Position numbers and translations under genes: made by a program
The notes under the pieces: model-generated
Databases searched by the model: none
What the model was told of the DNA's origin: nothing
The model's input: the letters and a program-made list of their open reading frames with translations, nothing else
Shown here: positions 52,434-64,000 of the stretch, piece after piece
Position numbering within the stretch: the stretch's first letter is position 1
Layout of the letters: each line of letters begins with the position of its first letter
Assembly (NCBI GenBank): GCA_033439265.1
Contig: JAVTVX010000013.1
Span: forward strand, 5,420,501-5,484,500
Direction of reading: 5' to 3'
DNA: 64,000 nt
Source: Dillenia suffruticosa
Taxonomy: Eukaryota > Streptophyta > Magnoliopsida > Dilleniales > Dilleniaceae

Positions 52434-54424
52434 GCAAGCCTGACGAGATAATCTTGATTTGCAGGTCTTGAGGTTCTACTAGAAAGACGAGAAAAAGCCA
52501 ATACTCTGTCCCTAAGAGAATAGCATATTGATCACAATCTTTTTTCCTTAATTTTGAGATCGAGCGTTAAAAATGCAGTGTAACCCAAAAAAAATGCCAA
52601 TACTCTCTGGTAAGTATGTATCTGCAATGTTTTTCTGCATTTACGTTGGCATATTAATAACCCCTTTCAGTTAATTTTTTTCCATAAGCTAGTTTGACAA
52701 TTTAAACTGGAAAAGCTCAGATAGGTCATTCCTATACTTTAACGACAATGGTAAGTAACCAAACCCAATACATTACGCCTAAAGTACAGAGGGACAGGAC
52801 AGAAAGCAATCTATGAAATTGATAAAGAAAAATCAGACCAAGACGAACGTGATTTAACAAGCAAGGAATTCCAGATATGGGATGTATGGACTACATTAAG
52901 ATTGAAGACGTATACGCAAAGATACCGCCAAGATCTCAGTGTTCTAATTTCCGTGTGTTAGTTGAATGACTGTTGTCTTTCCAGCTCCCTGACAAAGAAT
53001 GCAACATCAATAAGTTTCTTCAATCGATGAAAATTACCATAAACAAAAATTATCTAATCACAAACAAAAAACTTTACTTAAGCACAATAGTCTTGAAAAC
53101 TCAAAGGATAACGACATCTAATCAAACGGAGCAAAAGTCTTAGTTTAGATGCCACGTTGAAAATGAGTAATCAACCAAAAGAAACCCATTAGGGGACAAA
53201 GAAAAACCAGGCGCTCCAGCAAATTCCTTAGGCCCTCTGCTTGGTTTTGAAAAAGTCGAGGGTAACACAAACATTCTTCAAAAGCAGTTTTAAAATGTGG
53301 GTATAAACTCAATGATTACCCAGTTTTTCTAATATAATACTGTTAAGATGTTGACACTCAGAAGATGTAATAGTGACCATGAAAGAGCAGATATTCAGTT
53401 CTAGAGTTCATAATCTCTTCGCTATTAACAGAATGAACCATGTCTTAATCATATGATCAGTAGCTACTTTCTTTACTCTCGCTACTTTCTGCTCGGATAT
53501 GATTATAATTAAACCTCAAGCCTGCCATGGGACATTGGTTCATATTAACTTTATTTAGCAACTTAAATCCACTGTCAGAAGATTGAACATCAACCCAACG
53601 GGATCATAAGAAAAACGAAATTTACTTTTCAACAGATATTGAAGGTTCTAATCAGCATGTAATGTATGTTTGCCACAACAGATGGCAAAATAAAAGATTA
53701 TATGCAGCTATTTCACTTCATATGAACCATTAAAATGACAGGGCATATTCTGTTTCTCCTCCCCCCCCCCCCCCCAAAAAAAAGAAAAAGAAAAAAAAAA
53801 CACTAAAACAAAAAAGGAAGAAGACGAGATACCCATTCTCATTATTCATAATCTCATTTTCTTTCTGCCAGAAAAGACAGGCTTCTCAAGTGATCCATCC
53901 ACCACATGTTACCCCCTTCAGAGCAGAGAAAAAATACTCAAATTCAGAGAGAGAGAGAGATCAAGGCATCTACAAGTAAAAAGCCAGTTTTCTTCCATGT
54001 TTGCAGGCAATTTTGGACCAAATTAACAAGCAACCGATTGAAGAAACAATAAAGAAGTATTTATGATTATGACTTACATTTCCCTCCAATTTTCTTTTAG
54101 GTCTCGAATAATTTTTAGATCAAAATGTCATTCATGCACATGAGACGCAAGTCTTTCCAATTTCCCACTGCTGATAAAGAGAAACAAACTACCAATATTG
54201 CACCAAAGCTTATGGCCCACAATTTCCAAAGTAAAACCCTAAGGGAAGCAGTACCAAAATAGATTCACCACTAACAGTCATGGCTTCAAACATGCACACT
54301 GCACATGCTAGTTTTAGAATTATGCCAATAAAGCACACGAAAGGAGCACATAACCAGCTGTTTAAATATTTGAACATGATTAGAACATGAGCAAAACGCT
54401 AGTGTAATCACATTCTTGGAAAAA
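52434..54424. other. Intergenic, no gene recognised
   Basis: AT-rich with a C/A run at 53760-53800. I see no coding exon, RNA gene or transposon end. Confidence 0.45.
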
Positions 54425-57400
54425 TTTCAGATCATGAGAGGACTGAGAATTTCACATCAAAGGCAACACACTAGCTTAAGAGGCAACGTGCTAGCTTCAC
54501 GTATGCATAATTGCAGGACTTATCACCAAAATAATAATAATAATAATAATTGCAAGAATAATTTTCCGCCCAACTTGCTAATTAGAATTAGACATGGCCC
54601 AGTAACCATAAAAAAGATGTAACGTTGAAGCAATGAGCGGGAGCCCAGCCCAAAAATCAGTAATCCCATCAATCTCCAGGTCCAAATGAGGCAAAAAAGT
54701 CAAACCGATCAAGCCAATTGTGATAGCGGATCCCAATCAGTTTAGCTAGTACCAAAAGCTCTCTCCTATTGTCTACGACCCAAAAATAATTAAATAAATA
54801 ATAATGAATCTGTCGGGCTGGGCCATATCAACAAACAGCTCAAAATGAGAAAGGTGAGGCAAACAGAACATTAGATTTCAGTGAATATGCATGCTCAGAA
54901 AATAGGTCACCACCAACCACCAGAATTATGCATAAAAGAACTCCCAAGCGCTCCACCAAGAAGGTTGGAATTCAACAAATTCTGCCAATCTGATCAGTAA
55001 GCATTCCACCATGCGCCAAAGAGTTTCTGTAGAAAACCTAATTTTGTTGATTAGCAATACAGGGATGGAAAAACATTAACAGCACAGCCAAGCCACGGAG
55101 TTAATTGCCAATACTTTCTACTATTCAAAATGGGGGAAATGGAACACAGAAGTTGGTAGTTAAAATTTATAGAAAAACACAATATTTCACACAAAAGTGG
55201 TAGCAAAACACCTGTCAGCTTTCCCACCAAGAATCAACTACTTCTGTTTCCCAAATAAAACTAGCAACGTAACCAAAGGAATACAAACTACTAGTTTTCT
55301 CCAACATGAGAAAATCTGGCAATAGTCCTAGATTAATAATAATTTGCACACAATTTGGAAGTGAAAGTCCTGATTAAGAACATCTCTTTTCAAATTGCTG
55401 TTAGTCATAGTAAATACCAAGATGTCCTGCATAGGATAAGTCTCATCATCTAATTTCTGGATGTCAACCCATTTTGAACATGTCAGTGGCCAAATTACCA
55501 AAAACAATCCGGACCTAATCTAGACAAGGAAAGCAGAATAAGTAGTGTTAATGATTTCGGGAATACGGATGGAACTAGAATGTCAAGCATAATTTCAGAA
55601 CCAAAAGTTCGGCAGCTAATGGCAAGAGAAAAAGTTCGGCTCCTATTAATCTTGTCCAAACAAAGCACTGCAGTGCAGTAGTAGCAAAATATCTTTATAG
55701 CATCCACATAATAAAATCCTTCTTGTGAAGCACAACAAGAATAATAGTACCTCAAACTTACACTTTCCTGCTACCTCATCCAGTCATGTGCATCAATTTC
55801 AAATCAGGTACACCAACAACGAAAAGGAATTCTGCTTCATAGATACCAATGCAACGTAGATACACCTGTACTAGGACTTTCAAACTACCATGAACGGACA
55901 AGAAATTCTGTCCTTGCATTTTTTCCTACGTAAGAACTGTATTTGAAAAGATAACATGTTATCATGGTTTTGTATTGCAATACTTAAAAACGTTTAGTAC
56001 TTGCAACTATAGGACAAAGGAACTAAGCTCACTCTCGTTATGCTTATGATGTGCTACTTCTTAACTGAGCTCCTAACATCGCACATACATGCAAAGGCAA
56101 CAGACTGACGAACTCTCTGTCATCCTAACTCCATCACATTATTGGAGAATCAAACAAATAAAGCAGTGTGTGATGCACAATGAACTGGATAGCGGTAATT
56201 TGATGTATTTGTCAAGAGAGCAATGCTATGAATTTAAGCAGTAAATTCTTTCTTCAAATCTGTTGTGGGGCAAGATGGTTTACTTTCTCCGACCGCAGGA
56301 TACACTTTCCAGGATATTGAATTCAAAGTGTTTGCAATTTTTTCTTCTCTTACAGTAAAGTCTCTTTCTTTTGCTATCCCTTATTAATCCCAACAACCAG
56401 ATGATGATTTGAGTTAACAATATCAAACAATCAAATTTTAAGAACATTAAATGATCCGATAACAATTACATAAAGAAATATCAGAAGTAGCGGGTTTTAT
56501 TTCAGAATCCAGAATTCAACCATTACATGAAGGATCAAACACAGCTCGATACCAAGTTAAGAAAGACAACAAAACCTTAACATTGCCTTCATCAAAGACT
56601 TGCAGACTCAGAAACCTGCGGCACAACAAAATCAACAACAATCACGCCCTCCAGGAAATCTCTAACTTTCTCTTTCTTCTTATTCATCAACTCCTCGTTG
56701 GAGCTCAAAGCATCCAATTCACTCAACCCAGGAAAAACAGCAAGCGAAGCAATCGAAAACCCTTTGGCTCTAGCAGGAGAAAAGTTCTCTCCGTAGCTAA
56801 TTTGATCAATTGAATCAAACCCTCCTTCCTTAAATTCTCCGAAAACCTTAAAAATCTCAGCTTTTTCTTCAGCACCCAAATTTTCCTTCACTTTCAGAAA
56901 CGAAACCCTAATTGCAGAACTGGGTTTAACCTTAATCTCACCGTTCAGTCCCTTAGAGACCCAATCAACGGCCATGATGTCATCACAGATTGGAAGCACA
57001 TTTTCTCTCACTACTTTCAAATGACTCTCATGATCGGAGTAACCCTTTAACTCTTCCTTGGAATTGTACCTGCTGTGAAGCATGTGAGAGAATTTGAAGG
57101 AGTTTGATAGGTTTCTGAAGATGGGTCCCATAGAGAGATGAAGAACATGAGGGAGTGAAGACAGAGAGTTCAGGCCGTTGACCATGGCGTCGAGTTTCGA
57201 TGGTTCTGTGTTGTCCTTGACGTTGAAGAGGACGATGTGTTCGATCACCTGTTGGGAAGACATTGTGACACAGAGTCTGCGTCGGGAGGAGAGAGAAAAG
57301 GGTCTTTTAGAGGGGAAGGGAAGATGGAATCTGGGAGAGGAAAGAGAGAGTGTGGTTGGAGTGAGGGTGCGCTTGCAGCTCGAAGAGACTGCATTTGTCT

Positions 57401-58035
57401 CGAGCCTGACGTTCGTGTGAGAGACAGAAGAGTCCAATTCAATAAATAAGAGTCTCCGTCTGCCAGCCATGGTGGACTGCGAAATTTGAAAGTGATCGGC
57501 GATTTTTTTTTGATAAAAGATATATGAAAAAATATATATATGTAAAAAAAATATTTTCTTTTTTATATTAATTTTTTAGATTTTACATCCTATTTACAAA
57601 ATTTTAATAAAATATTTAAAATATATGACTTTTAAATTTAAATTTGAGAAAACAAATTTATATAATAAGAAAAAATAAATTCATAAGTTTATAAATTTTG
57701 AAATGAATATAGACAATTACAAACACTCAGTAACAAATATAACTTTTTTAAATAAAATAAATAAAATATTTATATAATAGAGCAAGATATTCACATTTAG
57801 CCTAAATTGTTCAAAACTCAATTGCTATTAAATTAATATTAGATTAACAAATGAATTCTGAACTAAAAATCAAATTCAAATAAACTATTAATTAATTTTG
57901 ACTAATTCAGATATAAACATATTTTTGAATAATTGAAATAAATATTTGATCAGTTATTAATACATATATAGATTTTGTCTATTTAATTTAAAAATAATAT
58001 GGAGTATAAATTCAATCCGTAGCTAAAAAATATAA
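54425..58035. repeat. Tandem segmental duplication, copy A
   Basis: Aligns by eye to 59255-63915. Similarity begins at TTCAGATCATGAGAGGA (54425 and 59255), covers about 2.1 kb of non-coding DNA 3' of the gene, the whole DABB gene, and about 550 bases of AT-rich DNA 5' of it, fading at GAGTATAAATTCAAT (about 58012 and 63892). Copy A has an (AAT)n tract near 54530 not in B, and lacks about 110 bases present in B at 60470-60580. Confidence 0.85.
56592..57470 (-). CDS. Stress-response A/B barrel (DABB) protein, copy A (292 aa)
   Basis: Intronless. Two dimeric alpha-beta barrel domains: about residues 74-170 (QVIEHIVLFNVKD ... DDIMAVDWV) and 187-282 (AIRVSFLKVKE ... VIVVDFVVP). Family blocks HMLHSRYNSK and GENFSPARAKGFSIASLAVF are intact. 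It resembles Arabidopsis At2g31670 (UP3), a two-domain DABB protein whose reaction is unknown. Residues 1-69 are rich in S, R, P and T with few acidic residues, consistent with a plastid transit peptide, and the conserved core starts at a second methionine, M70 (MSSQQ). The C terminus ASL weakly resembles a peroxisomal PTS1, so location is open; alternative starts could direct two locations. The first ATG, at 57470, is chosen because the frame stays open from it. Confidence 0.85.
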   Translation of the reverse strand: MAGRRRLLFIELDSSVSHTNVRLETNAVSSSCKRTLTPTTLSLSSPRFHLPFPSKRPFSLSSRRRLCVTMSSQQVIEHIVLFNVKDNTEPSKLDAMVNGLNSLSSLPHVLHLSMGPIFRNLSNSFKFSHMLHSRYNSKEELKGYSDHESHLKVVRENVLPICDDIMAVDWVSKGLNGEIKVKPSSAIRVSFLKVKENLGAEEKAEIFKVFGEFKEGGFDSIDQISYGENFSPARAKGFSIASLAVFPGLSELDALSSNEELMNKKKEKVRDFLEGVIVVDFVVPQVSESASL

Positions 58036-58204
58036 GACATAAGTCCACTTATTTCCTTTGGTTGCACGAATTGACGCCAAATTCTTTTATAGTTTCAAAA
58101 ATACCACTTCACACTCATGCATTTATAATTTCTCTCGCTCTACTCCCTTGTTATCATCACTTTGACCCCTGCCTTTTGCTCCGTTACAATTCTCCGTTTG
58201 GATG

Positions 58205-58245
<41 letters not shown>

Positions 58246-59254
58246 AGATGTAATCAAATTAAATCAAATTAAAAAATAAAAAATGAAAATGAAAGATTCT
58301 ATCGCTTTAACTAACATGAGGGACCCGTTTGAATAATTTCAAATGATGAAGTTAGGTTTCATAAATTATAAGGAGGGTTCTTAAGTTTAAAAAAATTATA
58401 CAAAAAGGGTTCTAAAAAATATCTCTAAAAATGATATTATTAATTTTCAATCTTAAAACACTCATTAAATCTCTCTCAATCCCTCAAATCCTTTTTCTTT
58501 GATTTCCATTGTTATAATTATCATCATTCGCCCTTTTTTTTGTTGTAAATGAATACTTACCACCAATTCTCTTAACTCTAAGGGTGGCTAAGGGTGGTTG
58601 TGTGTAGCTCGTCTTACTGCAGCAGAGCTTTGATGCTATCTGGAGGAGACCTAAAGATGTGCATGCCTGGTTTCTGCACGTGCCCAAGGTTTCCATCATT
58701 TGCTATTTTATCCAAATTGGAAAGGATTGCCCAATATATGGATTTGTTCAAAACCCATTGGTATAAGACCAAAATTTCACTTGGGCTAAATAATGAGTTC
58801 AATTTTTCATCTCATTTACAGAACCAGAATAAATTTAAGTCCACTTTTCAGCTTAAGCATTTCAAAAAGATTTGCAATATAGCTCATTAATTTTAACATC
58901 TTGTAATATGTGAACATTCACAAAAATATAAATTTTGTAAATCAAAATTAAATCGCTTATTTCAGTTAATTTAGCTTCACCAAATCATAATTTTTTCAGA
59001 CATGTCTTAGTTGACCTGTCAATTTATTAACAAAACAACTTCTGGGGTGACATTAGAATCCTGAATATGCTAAAAGTTTAGGTTAAACCAGCATTTCATG
59101 GGCAAGAAATACATGTAGTCTGAAACCAGTATATCTAATCCTACTGCTCTCACCAAGTTAGAACATCATACATTTTTTTTGTTCCCATTTATGGGGCTTC
59201 TCCATAATCTAGATTTATTCGAAAATCATTGGTTTAAAACCAAAATTATAAAAA
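57471..59254. other. Between the DABB duplicates
   Basis: The first 550 bases are the duplicated 5' flank of copy A. The rest holds a (TA)n microsatellite at 58207-58242 and non-coding, AT-rich DNA with no recognised gene. Confidence 0.5.
58207..58242. repeat. (TA)n microsatellite
   Basis: Eighteen TA units. Confidence 0.95.
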
Positions 59255-61574
59255 TTCAGATCATGAGAGGACCGAGGGGTTTCACATCAAAGGCAACACG
59301 CTAGCTTAAGGCTTGAGGGTTTCTCATCAAAGGCAACATGCTTGCTTGAAGTATGGCACAATTGCAAGAATAAATTTCAGCCCAACTTGCTAATTAGCAA
59401 TTAGACATGGCCTAGTCATCACAAAAAAGATGAAATGTTCTAGCAATGAGCGGGCCAAGAGTCAGTAATCCCATCAAGCTCCGGGTCCAAATGAGGGAAA
59501 AAGGTCAAACCTATCAAGCCAATTGTGATGGCAGATCTCCATCAGTTTAGCTAGTACCAAAAGCTCTCATATAGTCTACGACCCAAAAATAAATAAATAA
59601 ATAGATAATAAATCTCTCGGGCTGGGCCATATCAACAAATAGTTCAAAAGGAGCCATATGAGGCAAACAGAACATTAGATTTGAGTATCCATGCATAGCT
59701 CACAAAATAGGTCACCACCAACTAATAGAATTATGCATAAAAGAACTCCAAAGCACTCTATCTATGAAGGTTGGAATTCAACATATTCTACCAATCTGAT
59801 CAGTTTGCATTCCGCCATGCGCCAAAGAGTTTCTGTAGAAAACCAAATTTTGTTGATTAGCAATACAGGGATGGAAAAACAGTAACAGCACAGCCAAGAC
59901 ATTGAGTTAATTGCCAATACCTTCTACCATTCATAATGGAGAAAATGGAACATAGAGAAGTTGTGGTAAAAATTTATACAAAAACACAAAATTTCACACA
60001 AAAGTGGCATCAAAACACCTGCCAGCATTCCCACCAAGAATCAACAACTGTTTCCCAAATAAAACTAGCAACACAGCCAAAGGAATACAAATTTTCCACA
60101 ACCATAAATACCACCACCTGTTTTCTCTATCATGAGAAAAATCTGGTAATAGTCCTAGATTAATAATAATCTGCACAGAATTTGGAGGTCAAAGTTCTGA
60201 TTAAGAACAAGAACATGTCTTTTCAAATTTCAGTTCGTGATTGTAAATACCAAGATGTCCTGCAAGGGATATGCCTCCTCATCTTATTTCTGGATTTCAA
60301 CCAATTTTGAACATATCAGTGGCCAAATTACAAAAACAATTCAGGTCCTCATCTAGACAAGGAAAGCAGGATAAGTAGTGTTAATGATTTCAGGTGTATG
60401 GATGGAACTAGAAAGTCAAGCATAATTTTAGAACCAAAAGTTCGGCAGCTAATGGCAAGAGAAAAAGGATGCATTTGATCATGACAATTATATGTAACCT
60501 TCGGTGTCATTCAGAAGAATAGCTAGTTCACTCTCAAGGTCATTACTGCAGCACATATTACGTGACCTCTGAAGGGTTTTTCCCTATTATCTTGTCCAAA
60601 CAGAGCACCGCAGTGCAGTACTAGCAAATTTATCTTTACAGCATCCAAATAATGAAATCCTTCATGTGAAGCACAGCAAGAATAATAGTACTCAAACTTA
60701 CACTTGCCTGCTACCTCATCCAGTCATGTGCATTGATTTCAAATCAGGAACACCTACAACGAAAAGGAATTCTGCTTCATATAGATACCAATGTGACATA
60801 GATACACCTGTACTAGGATTTACAGACTCCCATGAATGAGCAAAGAACCCTGTCCACGCATTTTTCCCCACATAAGAACTGTATTGGAAAAGATAACATG
60901 TTATCATGGTTTTGTATTGCCATACTTAAACGTTTTGAACTTGCAACTATAGGACAAAGGAACTAAGCTCCCTCTCATTATGCTTATGAGTTCCAACACT
61001 GTGTCTGCATGTACATGTGCTACTTCTCAACTGAGCTCCTTGCATCACACATACATGCAAAGGCAATAGACTGATGAAATCTATGTCATCCTAACTCCAA
61101 CACATTATAGGAGAATCAAACAAATAAAGCAGTGCGTGATGCACAATGAACTTGATAGCGGTAATTTGATGTATTTGGAAAAGAGCAATGCTACGAATTT
61201 AAGCAGTAAATTCCTTCTTCAAATCTGTTGTGGGGCAAGATAGTTTTCCTTCTCCGGCAGCTATCAGTGCTTTTAGAAGATAGACTTTCCAGGATATTGA
61301 ATTCAAAGTGATTGCAATTTTTTCTTCTCTTACAGTAAAGTGTCTTTCTTATGCCATCCCTTATTAATCCCCACAACCAGATGATGATTTGAGTTAGCAA
61401 TATCAAACAGTCAAATTTTAAGAACATTAAATGATCCGATAACAATTAGAAAAAGGAAGATCAGAAGCAGCAGATTTATTTCAGAATCCAGAATTCATCC
61501 ATTACATGATAGAAGGATCAAACACAGCTCAATACCAAGTTAAGAGAGACAACAAAACCTTAACACCGCATTCA

Positions 61575-62384
61575 TCAGAGACTTGCAGACTCAGAAACCT
61601 GCGGCGCAACATAATCAACAACAATCACGTCCTGCAGGAAATATCTAAGTTTCTCTTTCTTCTTATTCATCAACTCCTCGTTGGAGCTCAAAGCATCCAA
61701 TTCACTTATCCCAGGAAAAACAGCAAGCGAAGCAATCGAAAACCCTTTGGCTCTAGCAGGGGAAAAGTTCTCTCCATAGCTAATTTGATCAATTGAATCA
61801 AACCCTTCTTCCTTAAATTCTCCGAAAACCTTAAAAATCTCAGCTTTCTCTTCAGCACCCAAATTTTCCTTCACTTTCAAAAACGAAACCCTAATTGCAG
61901 AACTGGGTTGAATCCTAATCTCACCGTTGAGTCCTTCAGAGACCCAATCAACGGCCATGATGTCATCACAGATTGGAAGCACATTTTCTCTCACTACTTT
62001 CAAATGGCTCTCGTGATCGGAGTAACCCTTTAAATCATCCTTGGAATTGTATCTGCTGTGAAGCATGTGGGAGAATTTGAAGGAGTTTGATTGGTTTCTG
62101 AAGATGGGTCCCATGGAGAGATGAAGAACGTGAGGGAGAGAAGACAGAGAGTTCAGGCCGTTGACCATGGCGTCGAGCTTCGATGGTTCTGTGTTGTCTT
62201 TAACGTTGAAGAGGACGATGTGTTCGATCACTTGTTGGGAAGACATTGTGACACAGAGTCTGCGATGGGAGGAGAGAGAAAATAGTCTTTTAGAGGGGAA
62301 GGGAAGATGGGATCCGGGAGAGGGGAGAGAGAGAGTGGCTGGAGTGAGGAAAGAGAGTGCCCTAGCAGCTCGAAGAGACTGCAT
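61575..62384 (-). CDS. Stress-response A/B barrel (DABB) protein, copy B (269 aa)
   Basis: Tandem paralogue of copy A. The 223-residue core from MSSQQVIEHI differs from A at only about 15 positions, and both DABB domains and all family blocks are intact, so the core looks under selection. The 5' end differs: the ATG equivalent to the copy A start (near 62456) is followed by a net loss of about five bases, so that frame ends soon after. The nearest usable start is an internal ATG at 62384 (MQSLRAARALSFLTPATLSL), giving a shorter 46-residue leader that is still R/S/P-rich and could act as a transit peptide. Translation could also begin at MSSQQ. The C terminus ASL is shared with A. Confidence 0.82.
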   Translation of the reverse strand: MQSLRAARALSFLTPATLSLPSPGSHLPFPSKRLFSLSSHRRLCVTMSSQQVIEHIVLFNVKDNTEPSKLDAMVNGLNSLSSLPHVLHLSMGPIFRNQSNSFKFSHMLHSRYNSKDDLKGYSDHESHLKVVRENVLPICDDIMAVDWVSEGLNGEIRIQPSSAIRVSFLKVKENLGAEEKAEIFKVFGEFKEEGFDSIDQISYGENFSPARAKGFSIASLAVFPGISELDALSSNEELMNKKKEKLRYFLQDVIVVDYVAPQVSESASL

Positions 62385-62739
62385 TTTTCTCGAGTGTGAC
62401 GTCAGTGTGAGAGACAGAAGCGTCCAATAAATAAGAGTCTCCAGGGGTCAGCCATCGTCGACTGCGAAATTTGAAAGGGATCGGCGATTTTTTTTTTTTT
62501 TTTTTTTCTAACGCAAAACTTGGAAAAACTGTGGCAGCATAGGTCGGAACGTGTATCGTGGAATGCAAGTGAGTTGGATATAATATAAAAGGGTATTTAG
62601 AGTTTTTCATGGCATACGATATCATTTATTTGAAGGAAAAATTTTATAAAAATATAATAAAACTAATATTACTATACTAAACCAAATATTAAACTATTAA
62701 ATAATAATAAAAATATAAAATGATTATAAATAAATTGAT

Positions 62740-63065
62740 GAAACGAGAATATTCAGGTGAATGTGTGATAAAACTAAAAAATATAGAATTAGAAATAAAG
62801 AAATACGTATTCAGTTAGAAGTGAGTTCAATTATAAATAAAATACAATAATATCGTTTGAAATGGTTTGAACACGTGCAACGAATATCAAAAAACACAAC
62901 AGTTATGAGAAATGAGAGTTTAAATATATGAGATTTAGTAAAATGTCGAGATAATTATTAAAAACTTGGATACAATATATTCGTAAAAATATGATGATTA
63001 ACGGGTTAAATGAGGAGACGATTTTAGATAAAAATAAATGATATAGGATAATTCGAACAAATTAA
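62740..63065 (+). mobile_element. RTE-type LINE remnant (3' end)
   Basis: Plus-strand translation gives DKTKKYRIRNKEIRIQ, then YRLKWFEHVQRI and, further on, INGLNEETILDKNK. These match the C-terminal end of RTE-clade ORFs, whose plant consensus reads like RLRWFGHVQRR ... GLTEDMALDRNLWR. A T-rich tail with TTTATTTATTATT repeats follows, also typical of that clade. The piece is heavily decayed, with several frame breaks, and absent from duplication copy A. Confidence 0.65.
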
Positions 63066-64000
63066 ATTTTCTCTTGTGTTATTATAAATTTATATAGATA
63101 TGATTTATTTATTTATTATTTTTCTTTTCTTTTAAGGTTATCTATATATATATATATTCATCTACTCTATACTTGTCTCTCAAATGATCGATCTCAAAAT
63201 TTAGAATCAAAGTTCAGATTGTTGTTGTTTAAGAAAGAATTTGATAAATGGTACAGGAAAAAAATATTTAAAAAATTATTTTCCTTTCTATATCAATTTT
63301 TTTAAAGATTTTTCACCCTATTTATAAACTTTTAAGAAAATCTTTAAAATTTATGACTTTTAAATTTAAATTTAAATTTGAGAAAACAAATTTATATAAT
63401 AAGAGAAAATAAATTCATAACTTTATAAATTTTAAAATGAATATAGACAATTACAAACATTTGATATTCATAACAAATATAAGTTTTTAAATCAAATAAA
63501 TTAAATATTTATATAATGGAGCAAGATGGTATGATGCAATGAAATGGTCGACTCTCACCGCTGTATACACTATGATATTCACATTTAGCCTAAATTATTC
63601 AAAATCAATTGCATTTTTTTTTAATTAAGTTTTCTTTGGAGACAGGGTCCCCCCCTCTTAACATAGAGAACTTTTAAATTAGTATTAGATTAACAAATCA
63701 ATTCTGAACTAAAAATCAAATTTCAAATAAACTATTAATTGATTTTGATTAATTTAGATATCTAAATATTTTGATTAATTTAAATAAATATTTGATCGGT
63801 TATTATTAATAAATATGTAGATTTTGTCTATTTAATTTAAAAATAATATGACATCTCAAGTATTATTTGAATTTTTATTTGCCAATACCGAGTATAAATT
63901 CAATTCATAACCAAAAACTACAATACACCAAAATTTTTCAATATTAACATTTCCTGTTTTGAAAATGTTTTATGTTTCAAAAACATTTATAAAACGTTTC
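63066..64000. other. Right edge, AT-rich, duplicated flank
   Basis: From about 63240 to 63915 this is the copy B equivalent of the 5' flank of DABB copy A (57520-58035). No gene is seen up to the window edge. Confidence 0.5.

Larger units (their letters stand above)
59255..63915. repeat. Tandem segmental duplication, copy B
   Basis: Partner of 54425-58035 in the same orientation. It is longer because of about 730 bases of extra DNA at about 62511-63239, just 5' of the gene, which carries an RTE-type LINE remnant, plus smaller insertions near 60470-60580 and 63525-63580. Confidence 0.85.

Noticed and set aside
57178-57449. Plus-strand frames opposite the DABB genes (also 62091-62430)
   Set aside because: They are antisense shadows of the conserved coding frame; both copies share them only because the genes are duplicates.

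Overview
The window is nuclear DNA from a eudicot plant. The genes have many introns with GT-AG borders, the flanks are AT-rich, and the repeats are of plant type: tRNA-derived SINEs, L1-like and RTE-like LINE pieces, hAT-like MITEs, and GA/CT and AT microsatellites. The species cannot be fixed from the sequence. I saw no bacterial, organellar, CRISPR, tRNA or rRNA feature, and no LTR retrotransposon or other virus-like element.

Layout. About 3.5-16.1 kb (+) holds a 1314-residue plant-specific nuclear-type protein of unknown function, in 14 coding exons behind a 2.7 kb leader intron. 16.1-21.5 kb is intergenic with a degenerate repeat cluster. 21.5-25.4 kb (+) is a complete clade A protein phosphatase 2C of the HAB1 type. 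28.0-34.7 kb (-) is a complete group A MAP kinase kinase (MKK1/MKK2 type, 354 residues, 8 exons); its introns host a 5'-truncated LINE and a triplicated MITE-bearing segment. 40.4-42.1 kb and 46.4-48.1 kb (-) are two tandem R2R3-MYB genes of the TT2 type (subgroup 5). 54.4-63.9 kb is a tandem duplication of about 3.6-4.6 kb per copy; each copy carries one intronless gene for a double stress-response A/B-barrel (DABB) protein.

Functional links. The PP2C and MKK genes are convergent and both families act in stress signalling (PP2C in ABA perception, MKK1/2 in cold, salt and defence cascades). The MYB pair probably controls proanthocyanidin/flavonoid genes with bHLH partners, since both keep the bHLH-contact motif in R3. 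The DABB proteins are a stress-linked family without an assigned reaction.

I found no clearly new molecular system. The best leads are the uncharacterised 1314-residue protein with its four-copy repeat array in the leader intron, an upstream ORF overlapping the PP2C start, the DABB duplication in which one copy has lost its original start, the repeat-loaded MKK introns, and a SINE family with well preserved target-site duplications. Exon borders were read by hand from splice signals, frame continuity and remembered family sequences; no search was run.
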